Below are positions 37,461-50,605 of a stretch of DNA of 64,000 bases, piece by piece (position 1 is the first letter of the stretch; every line of letters begins with the position of its first letter). The position numbers and the translations under genes are program-made. The stretch lies in NCBI GenBank assembly GCA_022316685.1, contig JAKJHU010000030.1:5339058-5403057 (forward strand). The letters are read 5' to 3'. The notes under the pieces are model-generated. The model was not told the DNA's origin and did not search any database. It was given only the letters and a program-made list of their open reading frames with translations. Source of the stretch: Progne subis subis. Its lineage: Eukaryota > Chordata > Aves > Passeriformes > Hirundinidae.

Positions 37461-38465
37461 GCAGCTGTCCTGGGCACATGCTGGCACTGCTGCCCTGGGC
37501 ACAGCTGCCCCTGGGCACTGCTGGCACAGCTGGCACTGCTGGCACTGCTGCCCTGGGCACAGCTGCCCCTGGGCACTGCTGGCACTGCTGGCACTGCTGG
37601 CACTGCTGCCCCAGGCACTGCTGTCACTGCTGCCCCGGGCACTGCTGCCCCAGGCACTGCTGGCACTGCTGGCACTGCTTCCCTGGGCACAGCTGCCCCT
37701 GGCACAGCTGGCACTGCTGGCACAGCTGGCACTGCTGCCCCAGGCACTGCTGGCACTGCTGGCACAGCTGGCACTGCTGCCCCTGGCACAGCTGGCACTG
37801 CTGCCCCTGGCACTGCTGCCCCTGGCACAGCTGGCACTGCTGGCACAGCTGGCACTGCTGCCCCTGGCACAGCTGGCACAGCTGGCACTGCTGGCACAGC
37901 TGTCACAGCTGCCCCTGGCACAGCTGGCACTGCTGGCACAGCTGGCACTGCTGCCCCAGGCACTGCTGGCACTGCTGGCACTGCTGGCACTGCTGGCACA
38001 GCTGGCACTGCTGCCCCTGGCACAGCTGGCACTGCTGCCCCTGGCACTGCTGCCCCTGGCACTGCTGGCACTGCTGGCACAGCTGGCACTGCTGCCCCTG
38101 GCACAGCTGGCACTGCTGGCACTGCTGGCACAGCTGTCACTGCTGCCCCTGGCACAGCTGGCACTGCTGGCACTGCTGGCACAGCTGTCACTGCTGCCCC
38201 TGGCACAGCTGGCACTGCTGCCCCGGGCACAGCTGGCACTGCTGCCCCTGGCACAGCTGGCACTGCTGCCCCGGGCACAGCTGGCACTGCTGGCACTGCT
38301 GGCACTGCTGGCACTGCTGCCCCTGGCACAGCTGGCACTGCTGCCCCGGGCACAGCTGGCACTGCTGGCACTGCTGGCACTGCTGCTCCTGGCACAGCTG
38401 GCACTGCTGCCCCGGGCACAGCTGGCACTGCTGGCACAGCTGGCACTGCTGGCACTGCTGCCCCA
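37461..38465. repeat. GC-rich 9/15-bp minisatellite, about 1 kb
   Basis: Built from 9-base units GGCACTGCT and GGCACAGCT and 15-base units such as GCCCCTGGCACAGCT and GCCCCGGGCACAGCT. A higher-order pattern of about 215 bases repeats at about 37,735 and 37,950. All unit lengths are multiples of three and none contains a stop in any frame, so long open frames of 346 to 470 codons cross it in several frames on both strands. In each frame the product is low-complexity (Ala-Gly-Thr-Pro, Leu-Ala-Gln, Cys-His-Trp on +; Ala-Val-Pro, Ser-Ala-Cys, Gln-Cys on the minus strand). It is not a gene. The CAGCTG and TGGCA motifs recur dozens of times. Confidence 0.97.
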
Positions 38466-41400
38466 CACCTTTGCAGAGCCCAGGTGGTTTTGCTGCTGCT
38501 GGTGGGAGAGAAGGGCAGCACCTGCATTCCCAAGGGCTGGTTGTCTTCCTCACTCTGCTAAAAGAAGTCAGCCCCACACCCGGATGCTTGCCTGCAGTAG
38601 AACCTGCTCTGATAACTCTAGCCTGGACTCTGTAGCTGCTCACAATATTTCTCATCTCTCCCCATTGCCTCTCCCAATATCTGGCTTGAGACGTGAAGTA
38701 GGGCTACCATATCAGCATAACTTTTCAAGATAAATCTTTTACATCTTGGAAAATGAAGTTCTGTGGAAGTATGGAAGATTCAACCTTGCTCATGAGGTTG
38801 TATTTATGCCACTATTGTTTCCATGAGGGGGGATTCTGCCAAACATCTCCTCCATGGGATGTTTTTCAGGCCTTCCTTTTCCAGGATTGGTTCTGAGGAC
38901 TTCTAGCTAATTTTACAGAGTCTTTGTTCTACCCCAGTCTTCTTCCTCCTCCAAAAAAGGCACTCACCTCCTTTAAGCCCACATTTACATACCTGCTCAT
39001 GAAGAGGCCAACTGGACCAGAACCTCCCTGCCCACTCTGAAGCAGATCTCAAGCAAGGTATCTTCTTGAGATTGGTGCTATTGCTTTTTTCCTGGGGTCC
39101 TTATGCAGCAAGCTTCTTCCCAAAAGTCTTTTAATTTTTCTTGTCTTCTGTTGATCTCTCTCATCCTTCTTTCTCACCATTTTTGGCTGACCTTTATATG
39201 AATATGTTTGGGAAGGTCTCAGTAGCATGATGGTTTGCATCTAGAAAGTATCTGAATGTTCCTCTACCTCTGCCACAACTGCTTTTCTGTTTCCAGCATA
39301 TTTACTAGTATGATTTTTTGCTTTATGTAGATGTGATGAATTTACCACGATGAATTCACATAATTTCTCTTCACCATTATCCTATCTTTTGTCCTGAGGC
39401 ATTTTCTGAAGTGAATTTAAAGGTGGGAAGCAGATAACTTCATAGTGTGTGTAACAATATTTAGGAGACACTCACAAATAAGAGTAAGGATTAAAAGCTC
39501 CCAACCAAATGTTCCCTAGAAAAAAACTTCCTCAAATGTGAAGCCCTAAGATCTCTTAAAGTCAAGAGTGAGATTACCAAAACCGATCATCCATCTTTCT
39601 CAATAGTTTCAAATTTATTTACAAAATGGTTAATCCAGTTCTAAAGCATTTCTTCAAAGCAGGTAAATATTATCACTATCATAGATATTATAATTTTTAA
39701 TTAAATTTCTCTTGAGCACAAAGAGACTACATGGGACACAGAAAAAATAAATAATTAACCTCAGATCATGAAACTTGCCAGCATTCAACTACAAACCCAT
39801 TCTTTCCTGTTAATATATGATTAAGTCTAATATGTATGGACTACTGATCTTGTTAATGAAAAAAGTCTCCTAGTAAGTCACAGAATCTTTCATCATACCT
39901 CATCCTATTTTACGGGGTTTATTTATTTATTCTGTATTTTTATATAGTGTCAAAGTATTATGGCACTACCCTACTGCTAAATTCTCTCTAATTTTAGTTG
40001 GAAAATAATTGTTATGGTTCTTCACTTCTGCCTAATGGACTTTCACATTAATCCTTCACCTGACTTTTTACCTCCTTATTTGTAAAAGAGAGAGACCAAA
40101 GCACAGTTTCAAAAACTCACATTTAAATATAATTTAAGCAATGTATATACAGACTAACTACACAGGAAGTCACAGTAAGCAAGAACAAAATTTGCCCAAT
40201 TTTAGGAATTCCAGTTGTTTTGTCCTCTATGAGCAGTAAAAATGAGAAACAAAGATACCTTTCTCATATGATATCAAGTAACAAATTTGGGCACTCAAGA
40301 GACGGACGTGTTACAGTACAATTAGAGCATGTAGAAAAGTTTCACTAAGTGCAGGCTGCAAAGGGAATTGGGAGAGAAAAAACCCCAAGAATCAGTTACC
40401 CCAAGAGAATGAGCATCATGACATTTAATTTCAGCATTTTCAGGATGTAATATCTCATTTTGTTAATTATAAAGTTGACCTGCCTTCATTAAAAAATGTC
40501 AATTTTCATGTAAAATTTTACTTCTAAATTATGGCATGGAAAAAAGAATTTAATTTTTGATTGAGTGATGTAGTTCAAACCAGTCCAAAGCAATCTTTCA
40601 GGTTTCCCTTCTACTAAAAAATTAGGGGGAAGAGTTTCTCTATAAATCGGAAAGGAATTATACTTTCCAGCCAGTAGGCTTTTGGGTTTTGTTGGGGTGA
40701 GGTGGAAGGCAGCAGATCCAAAACAATAAATCCGTAATTTACCAAAATGCTCAGGTCCTGAAACAACTTGCACCTCTTTCTTTTGTTTCAGGAAGACCCT
40801 CTGTGTGCCTGAACACAGACTATTTATTTCTCACGTACCCTTTTGCAAGGACTGGTCCTCTCAGCCCATCTGCAGGGACAGCCTTGCATGTGGCAGCCAC
40901 AATTCTGGACAGCACAACCCCACACAGGAAGCACACCAGGCCACCAAATCTGCAGTCCATGTCCTCCAGAAGCCTGTGGCATCACACTGTCACACAGGTC
41001 TCGCATCCAGCCACGAATCACTTTCGCTTTTGTCTGAATGGCTTCACCCCTTCTTGTGAAGGGACAAGTCCCACCTGGATCTGCCCTGGAAGCACCATCT
41101 TTCACCAGGTCAGTTGTCCATGAGCTTCAGGTAAATCCTCCAAGGACTCACGGTCTTTTTCCTTGGCAGCCAGTTTAATTACGCTTTCCTGTGCATGGCT
41201 TTTCTTCTCCCTTTCAAGTCAGATATCCCATGAAATCCAGCTACCTCCGTACCCATCTCTGATCCTTTCCTTCCAACAGGGTTACCATCAGACGACTGTC
41301 CCCAGATCTCAGATTTTATTTTAGTTTTGTTTTTCCAGCTTGTGTATGGCAAAAGAGATCTCTTTTCCCAGAGGGGAGAGGGAAGGATGGTCAGCTTTCA

Positions 41401-43990
41401 CTCAAGCAAAGCATGAGAGTTCAAAAGCCTACAGGCACAGGATTGTCTGCTGACACCACATCCTGGTTTTAGCTCTTCCAGAGACAGGGCTCTTCAGCCT
41501 TGTCCTCTGCCCTAAATGAGCCTGTGATCACGGACAACTCTGATGTGGTGCATCTGTACCCAGGGATCAGCTCTGGGGAAAGAGGTGCATGACAAGAGGC
41601 TGAATGACTCCCTTGGGGATTGCGCTCCCTGGCCAGGGAGCTGCAGGGGCACTCAGCCCCGGTCCCTGCCTGAGCCACGCCACTTGCCTGGCTGGGTGCC
41701 CCACTGACCCGGGTCCACAGCCTCAGCATCCCCTCTGCCTTGGGCCCAGCCAAGCCCTTGGCCTTGCCTGTGCCCAGACAAGCCTCTATAAAATCTTAAA
41801 ACTCATACACCAATCACACCAAATTAAAACACGGAGACAAGAAGACTCCATGGTAGGTGTATATAAAACAATTACTAGAGCTACTTCTAGACCTGCTTCT
41901 ATATCTAGCAGCAGCAGCTTTTTTCCCTCAGGTTTGTTTAATCTAATCACTAGCATATTAATAATAAGCAAAATAAAGGAAAAAAACCCAAACAAACTGG
42001 GAAGATGGTAGAAAAAAACATTCTTCAGGAAAAAATTGCATGTGGGGAGAGATCATGTCACTGGAGAGTCTTCTATTAGAAAAATACCTAAGATTGGAGC
42101 AAGTCTTAAACCTCATGCATTTTTTTTTTTAAAGATGCACTCATTATATGTCATTACACAACTCACAATTAGAAAAAGAAGGTGTTTCCAAAGTCTAATT
42201 CCTTCCTTGCATGAGTGACCTACTTCAATCAGTTTATTTACTTGTTGAAAAAGTACCTGTCATCTTAACATATTTCCTATTGCTCTCTTCTTATGGGAGG
42301 ATCACTCTAAGGATCACAAGTGTTTTTCTAAACTAGCATGCTGTAATCTGCTAGCTTTTTGAAAATCATATACTACATTAGACCTCATCAGATAAGAAAT
42401 CTGTCTTCCTCCCACCACAGTTCATCCTGCCAATGAGTGTCATCCCTGACATTTTATGATAAATCAGGGTTAGACATTAGGAAAGCTGTATTCCATTGAA
42501 ACTGCACCAGGAAATTTAGCCCAGCAGCATCCAATTACTCAGGTCAAATGGGATATAATATCCTGGTTGAAGACAATCTGGGGCCTCACTACCAATTTCT
42601 GTTTAATGGTATCCAGTAACAAGACCCAGGAGAAAGAAACTCTACATAACAAGAGAAAAATAATATTCCTGTAGGCTGGAGCAATTGGTTTGAGTTGGTG
42701 ACTAAATTATTTCCTACTTATTGTTTGACAGAGTGTTTTGGGATATTCGAACAGCAAATAACTCCACTGTTACTGCTTTCACTGTTAACAAAGCATTCTT
42801 CTCATAGATATTGGGAGGCAGCAAACAAACATTGACAAATAAAGCTGCAACAGAAACCCAAAGCAGGTTGTGGTACTGGGGAGTCAGGTGGAGTGCAGGA
42901 AAAAAAATTATTATTATTATAGCATAGTGGCTGTGGTGTGGGTTTTTTTATATACAATATATTTTTACTTAAATGACTGGAATTCCAGGAATCAATCTTA
43001 AAAGACCAATACTAACCTCCAAGGCTGTGAAACCCATCCACAACTCTTCAGCTGGATTTTAGTTCAGTGGACACTCCAGATTTAATGGTTATTCTTGACA
43101 CTACAGATAATAGGCACAGAGGATCTACATTTCTGAAAAAATAGAAAATGTTGTCTGGCATCCAGCAGCTGAAATTTTGGGGGTAATTTTGAAAAGCCAA
43201 CCCTAGCCCACCTGCAGAAAACTTCATGCAAGGATGCAGGGGCTGGGGCCCGGGGTGGCAGGCACTGCTCCCAGGACACACTGCTCCAAGGCACACATGG
43301 GCCCACCAGTACACAGTGGGAACAGACTGCATGGGGACTTCCACTCAAACACTCGTGTATCCTTCCACTTATCCACAGATGCCTTTTTAAATCACTCCTG
43401 ACGGACTCAAGGAAATGGGAACATGCACTGGTGCTTTAACAGGCTGCTTTTGGTACATTTGCAAATAAGTTTTTGTGCTGGAAAAATTCCTTGTTTACAT
43501 TATAAAGAGTACTCCCTTCCTTAAGAACTTTCTTAAAATATCTCCTTGTACTGACCTGTTACTTTAAGCTCTCTCATTTCCCCAGCTTAATTACTTTGTT
43601 TTAAGGAGCTTTGCTTGCAGGAGTTATATTGGAGCCCTTGACTACAATATTACCAAACTCAAAGTCTGTGATACATAGCCACACCTTCTTTGGGCATTGA
43701 AGAAGCCTCACTGCAATTTCCAGCAACAGATACATGCCTTGACTTCTACAGCAGTAGAGTATTTGTCTGCCCTTTCTTAGCTCCTGTGTTCCATTCAATT
43801 CCCCTCTGCCCTCCCCTTCACCTCACTGCTATACTACTCGGCTGCTTCCTTGCCAAAGCAGCTCTCTACAGATCTTTCCTTTTTGTGAAAAAAAAATCTG
43901 ATAACGTATTAAAGTCTGTCTTAAAGTCAGGCACCTCCATGGATTGTAATGTAAGATGTAGTGAGCAAAAACAGCAAGAGATATAATTAG
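38466..43990. other. Long stretch without recognised genes
   Basis: Mainly AT-rich unique sequence. A slightly GC-richer part at 40.8-41.8 kb has overlapping short open frames on both strands but no domain. A T11 run lies at 42120-42130 and a short (ATT)n at 42908-42920. Confidence 0.5.
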
Positions 43991-43994
43991 AAAC

Positions 43995-44403
43995 ATTATG
44001 AGGAGCAGCTGTGGGAGCTGAGTTTGTTTCAGTCTTGAGAAGAGGAGGCTCAGGGGGACTTCATCACTCTCCACAACTCCCTGAAAGGAGGTCATAGTGA
44101 GGTGGGGGACAGGTTCCTCTACTGTGCCTGCAGTGAGAGGATGGGAGAAAATGGCCCTTAATTGAGACAGGGGAGATTCAAACTAGATAGTAGGAAAAAG
44201 AACTTTCACTGTTAAGTTAGTCAGGCATTGGAATGGGCTGCCCAGGAAGATGGTGGAGTCACCATCCCTGGAGGTGTCCAGGAGCCTGTGTGGATCTGGC
44301 TCTGGATGGTGGGGTTTAGGGGTTACAGTGACAGTGCTTGGGTGGACAGTCAGACTGGATCATCCCAAAGGTCTCTTCCAACAGTGATGATTCTGTGATT
44401 CAC
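43995..44403 (+). mobile_element. CR1 LINE 3' end
   Basis: Contains TGAGAAGAGGAGGCTCAGGG (about 44035), GGAATGGGCTGCCCAGGAAG (about 44230) and GTCACCATCCCTGGAGGTG (about 44258), and ends GATGATTCTGTGATTC, the CR1 tail. About 400 bases, 5'-truncated. Confidence 0.92.
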
Positions 44404-46200
44404 TGTTAGCACCAGTATGAACCCTGTATGTAGTATTATGCACTCACATTTCTGAAAATTCAGCTGTGCAACCCAACCTCTACCCACCCTCCTCCACATC
44501 CATTGGTGTGGGAATTAATGGCAGAGCTTATGAGAGGAACCATGGCAAACCTTAAGAGTCCATGGAGATGTGATACCAACCTGCACAGAACTGAGCTCTA
44601 CCACTGCTCCTGCAGTACCAGAGAGGGCAGCCCAGCACCTGCCCCTCTGCAGCATCTCCTCCCACCCTGCCCAATGAGCACAGCCTCATCTGTGGTGGCA
44701 GTGGGGAAGGAGAAGGCTCAGGACCTTCTGCTCTCCTGGCCCTGTAGTGCAAGCTGTGTTCTTCCCAGCAGCTGCTGGGCAGAGAGGACAGGAGCTCTGA
44801 AGGTCCCACAGGGACAGTGGGTGAGCGAGGCTGTGACTGTGGTCCTCCTGATTTTGGGTAAGGGGTGATTGAGAGTAGTATCAGCACCTCCAAATCCTGC
44901 ACTCTGCCTTCCCAGAGCTAGGCAGAAGCACGTAACAGCAAGAAACAGGCTGGAAGCGGGGCAAGCAAGGAGAGCAGAAAAGAACACCATCACTTTTCCA
45001 CACATGCTGCCACCTCACTAATCCCTCTCATCCATGCTTTTGTCTAACTGAGGAATTCATTGGTATAAGCATATCCTTCTCTTTTTCTCTGGATTCTTTT
45101 TTTTCCTTTGTCCTCACATCATTATCATGAAGGATCTGAAGGCTTTCTAGCTCTTGTGGGTACAAATCCCACTACTTGGTACAACCAGTAGACTACTTCC
45201 AGCTAAGGAACCCCAGCTGCTGCATTTTTCCACAAAGATTCTTCCTAGAATGTGTTTCACAAACACGGCATCTTATTGTTTTGTAAATACCACTGTGTTA
45301 GCCTTTTAAAAAGAAAAATGAGAGGGAAAATCAGCAGTGTAATTGCTGAGAGAGGTATCATCAACCAAGGAGCACAGATAACAGATGAGGGGATATATCA
45401 GACTCAAATTATGACCTTCACTTCATTGGAGAGTTGAGTTTTTCTGCTTGACATAATTCAAGAAGTTAAAGCTTTTCAGTAGGGAGCAAAGTATTCTAAA
45501 TAAAAAGAAAATTAAGGAAAAAAAGTCTTCATCAAAGTGTTCATTGATGTGGCAAAACCAGTTTTTTAAATAAATAAAACTAGCAGTTCAGTGGAGAATT
45601 GTTTATTATCTCTAGCATTCACACTCCCACTGGTGCTATCACCAAGTGCTCGTACAGGTGGAATAATAAACATATAAATAGATACAATAAAAATAAATAA
45701 AAATATAATATTATCATAAATAACAATATATAAAAGGAAATGGGCTCACGTTTTACGATGGGACAACAGTTGTTAGAGTTTTTCAGTCATGTTTCAATGT
45801 AGAAAATGCACAGACTTCTGCTTCAGCAGTTATAATGCCACAAGGCTGCAATTAATATTTTCCAACTGTATATCTGCAAAGTTACAACTAAGGCAGAAAA
45901 ATGTATTTAACTCATACATAATCTGGACAGCATGTGTTCATTCTTATCAGTATTTAATGAAAGATAAACCAGGTCATTAAAACAACTGGCAGACCATTCT
46001 ATCCTGACATTTTTCAGGTTTTAGTGGGGGGTTTAATATTTGAAAGGCAAAGTACTCCTTAAAAGATTTTTTTTTTACTTTAGAAATAAAAGCCAAACTC
46101 TAATTTCTTAGCTGTCTTGACAGGTGATGGCAGCTCTACAAACTCGTGTAACTATAGAAAACTGAGTTCTGATGTTTGATTTTGAAGATACCATTGCAAA
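44404..46200. other. No gene recognised
   Basis: GC-richer to about 45.0 kb, then AT-rich. A nearly pure A/T block lies at 45660-45735. No recognised domain or repeat family. Confidence 0.5.
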
Positions 46201-46204
46201 GAAA

Positions 46205-46515
46205 TATTACGGAATAATTTTTGAAAGCCCGGACGAGTCTTTGTCGTGCTGTTGCCCCACAAACCACCAAAGATCAAACCCAAGGACGTTCCTGGGGCTG
46301 TCACGGAGCGGGACAGTCCAGACCCCGTTGCTGGAGGAGCCTTTGGGCTGCACACACGGGGTGTTGGTGTGGAAGCCTCCCTGGCCAGGCTGGGTGTGTG
46401 GCTGGCAGCAGACGCGCGGGTGCCGCCAGACGTGGAACTGGCTGGAGAGGTAACGCTCAGTGCGAGCGCAGAGCACCGTCCAATGCATCCCAGCAAACAC
46501 AGGCAAGGGCATAAC
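46205..46515. promoter_or_regulatory. CpG-rich, open-frame patch of unknown nature
   Basis: About 17 CpG dinucleotides lie in roughly 250 bases, including CGCGCG near 46415. Three overlapping frames stay open across it: two on the + strand (46172-46453 and 46246-46554) and one or more on the minus strand (46152-46542). None matches a family I know. It could be a CpG-island remnant, an exon, or a fragment of a GC-rich retroposed gene. Confidence 0.2.
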
Positions 46516-46610
46516 GTGAGAGCTGTTGTTCAGTTTGGGCAAAATCTCTTTTGATCAAAATGAAATTCATATGAATAATTTAATACTCTAGAGATATATA
46601 AAATGATAGC

Positions 46611-46640
46611 TTTTTTTTTTTTTTTTTTTTTCCCCCATAG
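46611..46640 (+). repeat. T21 run followed by C5-ATAG
   Basis: A homopolymer of 21 T bases followed by five C and ATAG. Seen from the minus strand it would be an A21 tail preceded by CTATGGGGG. A similar T18-C3-ATAG tract lies at 47471-47495. Confidence 0.95.
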
Positions 46641-47470
46641 TATTTAAGGAAATCTAATTTATTTTAACACAAGAAATCAGGGAGTTAATTAAACCCATCC
46701 TTTACTCCACAGTGAAAGTTAAAACAAACCCTAATGTTAAACAAATGTACTGAGAATTGCCAGTCTTTGATTTTGGACAGCATTCCTCTTGTAATTAAAT
46801 TATGTCCCAACATAATTAGGTTTTTGGTTTTGTTTTTTTTTTGCCTCTTACTGAGATTATAGGAACATCAAACACCACTTCAGTAACAGAGTTGCAGTGC
46901 TGGATCCATTTCACCCACCAAATTAGGCAAAATCGTGTTTGGGCTGACAGTGATGGGGTGCTTAATCTTCCTCTTCCTTCTCTTCATGTTGAGAACTGCC
47001 AGGGCAGTTCCAGCACTGCCTGCACCACTTCTGAGGTCAGTGGTATTTCTGGGGACTGGCTTCAGAGGCTGGAGAAAGTCAGGAGCACATGACTCTCCTT
47101 CAGAAGCATCTTCTGAAGAGTCAGTGCGCAGCGCGCAGTGTTAAGGATGTGGAAGAGTCATTACAGTGCCAAAATATTACAGACTGCCCTGCTGAGTGGA
47201 TGTGAAAGATCCCTGCCAGGAGATTTAGATCTTCAGAGACTGCCCTAAAATGAACTTGAGAGAGCACTTTCTGCAGTAATTTAATACTAACAGGATTTAT
47301 ACATTTATATTTTAAAATACTTCTGCATGAAAAAATCCCCACTGTCTTAGCCACAGCATGTCAAGAAATCATCCTCCAGCTCCCAGGTCTCAGCCTCACT
47401 GCTGAGAAAGGAGTTTTGCAGGAATCCAGAGTCAATTATCCCAGCACAAAACGAGGTTCTTTGTTTTCTG

Positions 47471-47588
47471 TTTTTTTTTTTTTTTTTTCCCATAGGAACA
47501 ACGTGAGAGAAAGAGGAAGAATTTGAGGAGAAGAGGAATTCAGGAAAGAAACAATAGGTGCCATTCAAAGCCGAATTCAAAGCAATAA
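47471..47588 (+). other. Candidate acceptor plus short basic frame
   Basis: A T18-CCC tract ends with an AG at 47494-47495. The frame starting at 47496 stays open for 30 codons to a TAA at 47586-47588; 12 of the 30 residues are Arg or Lys. An AATAAA overlaps the stop. The poly-T could equally be an A-tail on the minus strand. Not recognised as any family. Confidence 0.1.
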
Positions 47589-49780
47589 ATAACACAAACA
47601 CTAATCTGAATACCTACATTGGTGGAGGTAAATATATTTGTGAGGATGCAGAAAGTGGAATATACCATCATATATAATAGCATATTAAAAGCATAAATGC
47701 TTTTTCCTCATGTGTTAAAAATAGTGAATATAAGTACAGTCTCTTCATGGCAAGAAGAGCTGTATATCCTCAGCACTTCTGACAATCCAACAGACAAACA
47801 GATTCCTGAACCAGCAGAGATCTTTTCCATTACGCTTGTCCGCTCCATCTGCCCTTCATTCCCCCACCCACGGATGTGTGTTGGGCTAGAGTTTGGTACA
47901 AACTCTAGAAAATAGCCCAAACTTCCCTCTAGAAGAGACCAGGCTTTCTGAACAAGCCTGTCCTTTGTCCCCATTGCCAGTACTGCCAGCCCCTGCACTC
48001 TTACCACAGTTTGCAAAGGGAGGGTGGGGGGCCTGCAGGGGCCATACCCACCACTGCCATTTTGTGTAAATCCGAAAGGTGCCATCAGAGCATCCCTCAA
48101 GCCCTATAATTGCACTCCCACAGAATGCAATATCTTCCAAATTACTCGGTAGCTGCCAAGGTAAATTCCTCCACCCTGGGTTGCAGGAGCACTGCCACAC
48201 ACCATGCTCGCTTTACAGCAGCACTGGGGTGAGAGACAAAGCTCCTCATTGACAGTGCCTTGACATGCACAGCTCCTCCAAAACACCACTGATCAAGCAA
48301 GGATGTTCTCTCTTTTTCTGTTAAAAAATACATGCAATCTCTGCTCCACTGATCATGGCTATTCCTATTTCTCAGCTAGTCTTCATCATGAGCTTGGCTC
48401 CATTCAATTTCCTAGTGTCAGCACTGCTGAAGTTGTCCTCATGTCACGGCCAATCCAGGCTTGGGACCGAGTGTACACTTCTCCACAGACCCAGTTCACA
48501 CGAATTCTATTTTTAAAATCATCAGGGATTCCCAAGAAACACACAATCTCTGTTTAAACACAGATTTCTTGTTTTAAGAGAGATTGAACTTTCTTCCCTC
48601 AGAGACCAGTGGCAGACACAACAGTTAAAATATATACCTTTGCCAAGGAGAGAAAGGTCAGCAGTCCAGACCGCCACCCCTGAAAGTGGTGCCAGGCACA
48701 AAGACCAACATACAACTGGGGAAAACCGCTGTGTCTCCTTCAAAGTGTGTTTCACATGAACAGGTAAAAGAAATGCAATATACTTAGGGAGGAAGGGGTG
48801 GGACACAGAAAAAGCAACTTGAAATTGGTTTTAAAGCAGAGAAGGTTGTCTGTTCAAAGTTTCCTTGTAAGACTACCTTATGTAAAAGGTATATGTAAAG
48901 AGTTCAAAAGTTTCCACAAAAATCCCTACAAATCTAATTCTTGCCTAGATGCAGAAGCAGTTTAAAGCTTCTTTTATTCTATTCATTTTCTTGAAGTAGA
49001 TCCAGATTAAAAACAATCCCTCTAAAGAAAAAAGAAAATCTGACCATGTATTAAATCTATTCCCTCCAATAAATCCCTGTATCTATATCAGGTGTCCTTG
49101 CTTCCCATAATCCCCATACTTCAGCCTGCCATTCAATAATTTTATTAAATGGTAACTTCCTAAGAGATTAAATGAAGATTTATTCTTTGACCTATATTCC
49201 ATTCCTCTCTGCAGAAATAATAAGTTTATGATGCTCTCTTGAGGCTGAATGGAGGCAAAAGCAATCGTAACTGACCTTGTACATATTTAATTCATACAAA
49301 GACTCTTCTCTAGTATTTGCTAACTATGCACTGGCACCCTGTGTGAGTCACCTGAAGGAAAGATACCCAAGGCTTTAAATCTTCTGAGTGGTGCAGCCTT
49401 GTCTCCCTGCACAAGACAGTTTCCAGTGATGTTCAGTGCCACATCTGCAGGTAGCCCAGCAGCATCCTGTGCCCTGGGGCCACCCAGGCACTGCTGCTGC
49501 CTTTGCACTTGCTTAGCACCTAGCACTAATCTACCTTGCTATGAAACCCCCTCAGCTCATTCTGCAGAGGCACTTTTTACCTAGTCTGCTGGCTAATATT
49601 CAAAAAATATGGCCATTGTGGAGCTGGTAATAACTTGGAATGGTTTTTAGTGGCAAATGGCACTGTAGAAATGAAATAATTTACATCCCTTTAAAAAAAA
49701 AATTGATTGTTCCATGCTAAATATTCTTATATTCATTATTCTGATATTTTAATATGATAGCTCATGTTTTGAAATTATTT
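47589..49780. other. No gene recognised
   Basis: AT-rich unique sequence with short overlapping open frames on both strands (up to about 130 codons). No domain recognised. Confidence 0.5.
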
Positions 49781-49784
49781 GTGT

Positions 49785-50215
49785 AAAGCTAATGTCAAAA
49801 GAATTCAGGTCAATTGTCTTTACTCCCAAATAAATATTTAGATACTTGCCATTTCATCCACCCTGAGAATTCAGGGGACTGTAAACAGTAAATTATTTTA
49901 CAACAGGCACAATTGCAATTATTTTGTCTCATCAGTCTTCATTCCAATTAAATTGACCTTATCCTGAGCAGCAAGCTCGGAAAACTTGGGCTGCTGTATA
50001 CTCAGAAATATAGAGAATTTTAATTAGCCATGACATACCCAGCAGTATCTGTCTGCTGGCATGGAGGAAGCTGCCTAGCAACAATGCAAAGAAATCCTCC
50101 AATAACCCTGGTGGATCACAAAGAGTCTGTTAAAAATGGTAATCTATCCCATAGACAAGTAGAGATGGTTTCAATTAAGGGCAGCAATTCTCCGCTTGTT
50201 ATTTATATGCAGTGA
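49785..50215. promoter_or_regulatory. Candidate conserved noncoding element
   Basis: Repeat-free, A/T-rich with many homeodomain-like ATTA/TAAT cores (GCAATTATTTTGTC near 49915, TTCCAATTAAATTGACC near 49943, TTTTAATTAGCCATGAC near 50018) and a balanced base composition without coding frame. This texture is common in deeply conserved vertebrate enhancers. Conservation itself cannot be seen from one sequence. Confidence 0.22.
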
Positions 50216-50605
50216 ACTAAAATAACATTCATATAATATAAGTACAATATGAAAAGGCCATGCAAAATTATTTAGAGATTTAATTTGCAGTACTTAATTT
50301 GATATTCACATCTGTAAGCCTTTTGTTTTACTTAACAGCAAAAACATTCCAGCTAGGTCAGACCTACACTAAAGCTTATACAAGACAGAAATCTCAGCAA
50401 ATAGGGCTGGAATGGACACAAGGAGTTGTTTAGTCCATCCACAAGCACCATGACAGGATAAATTATATATAAATCATTCCTATCAATAACACTTTACTTG
50501 TTTCCCAAAACCTGCAAACCTAGGCAGTAGACAACTTCCTGTGGCACTCTGCCCAGTTGTCTGACTCTTCCAAAAATTATAAAATATTGGGAAATCTCTA
50601 ACATG

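Noticed and set aside
37461..38465. CRISPR-like regular repeat array
   Set aside because: Repeats are directly adjacent, without unique spacers, and the genome is animal.
37269..38733. Open frames of 346-470 codons on both strands, looking like repetitive proteins
   Set aside because: They arise because every repeat unit is a multiple of three and stop-free; several frames are open over the same bases and the products are low-complexity.
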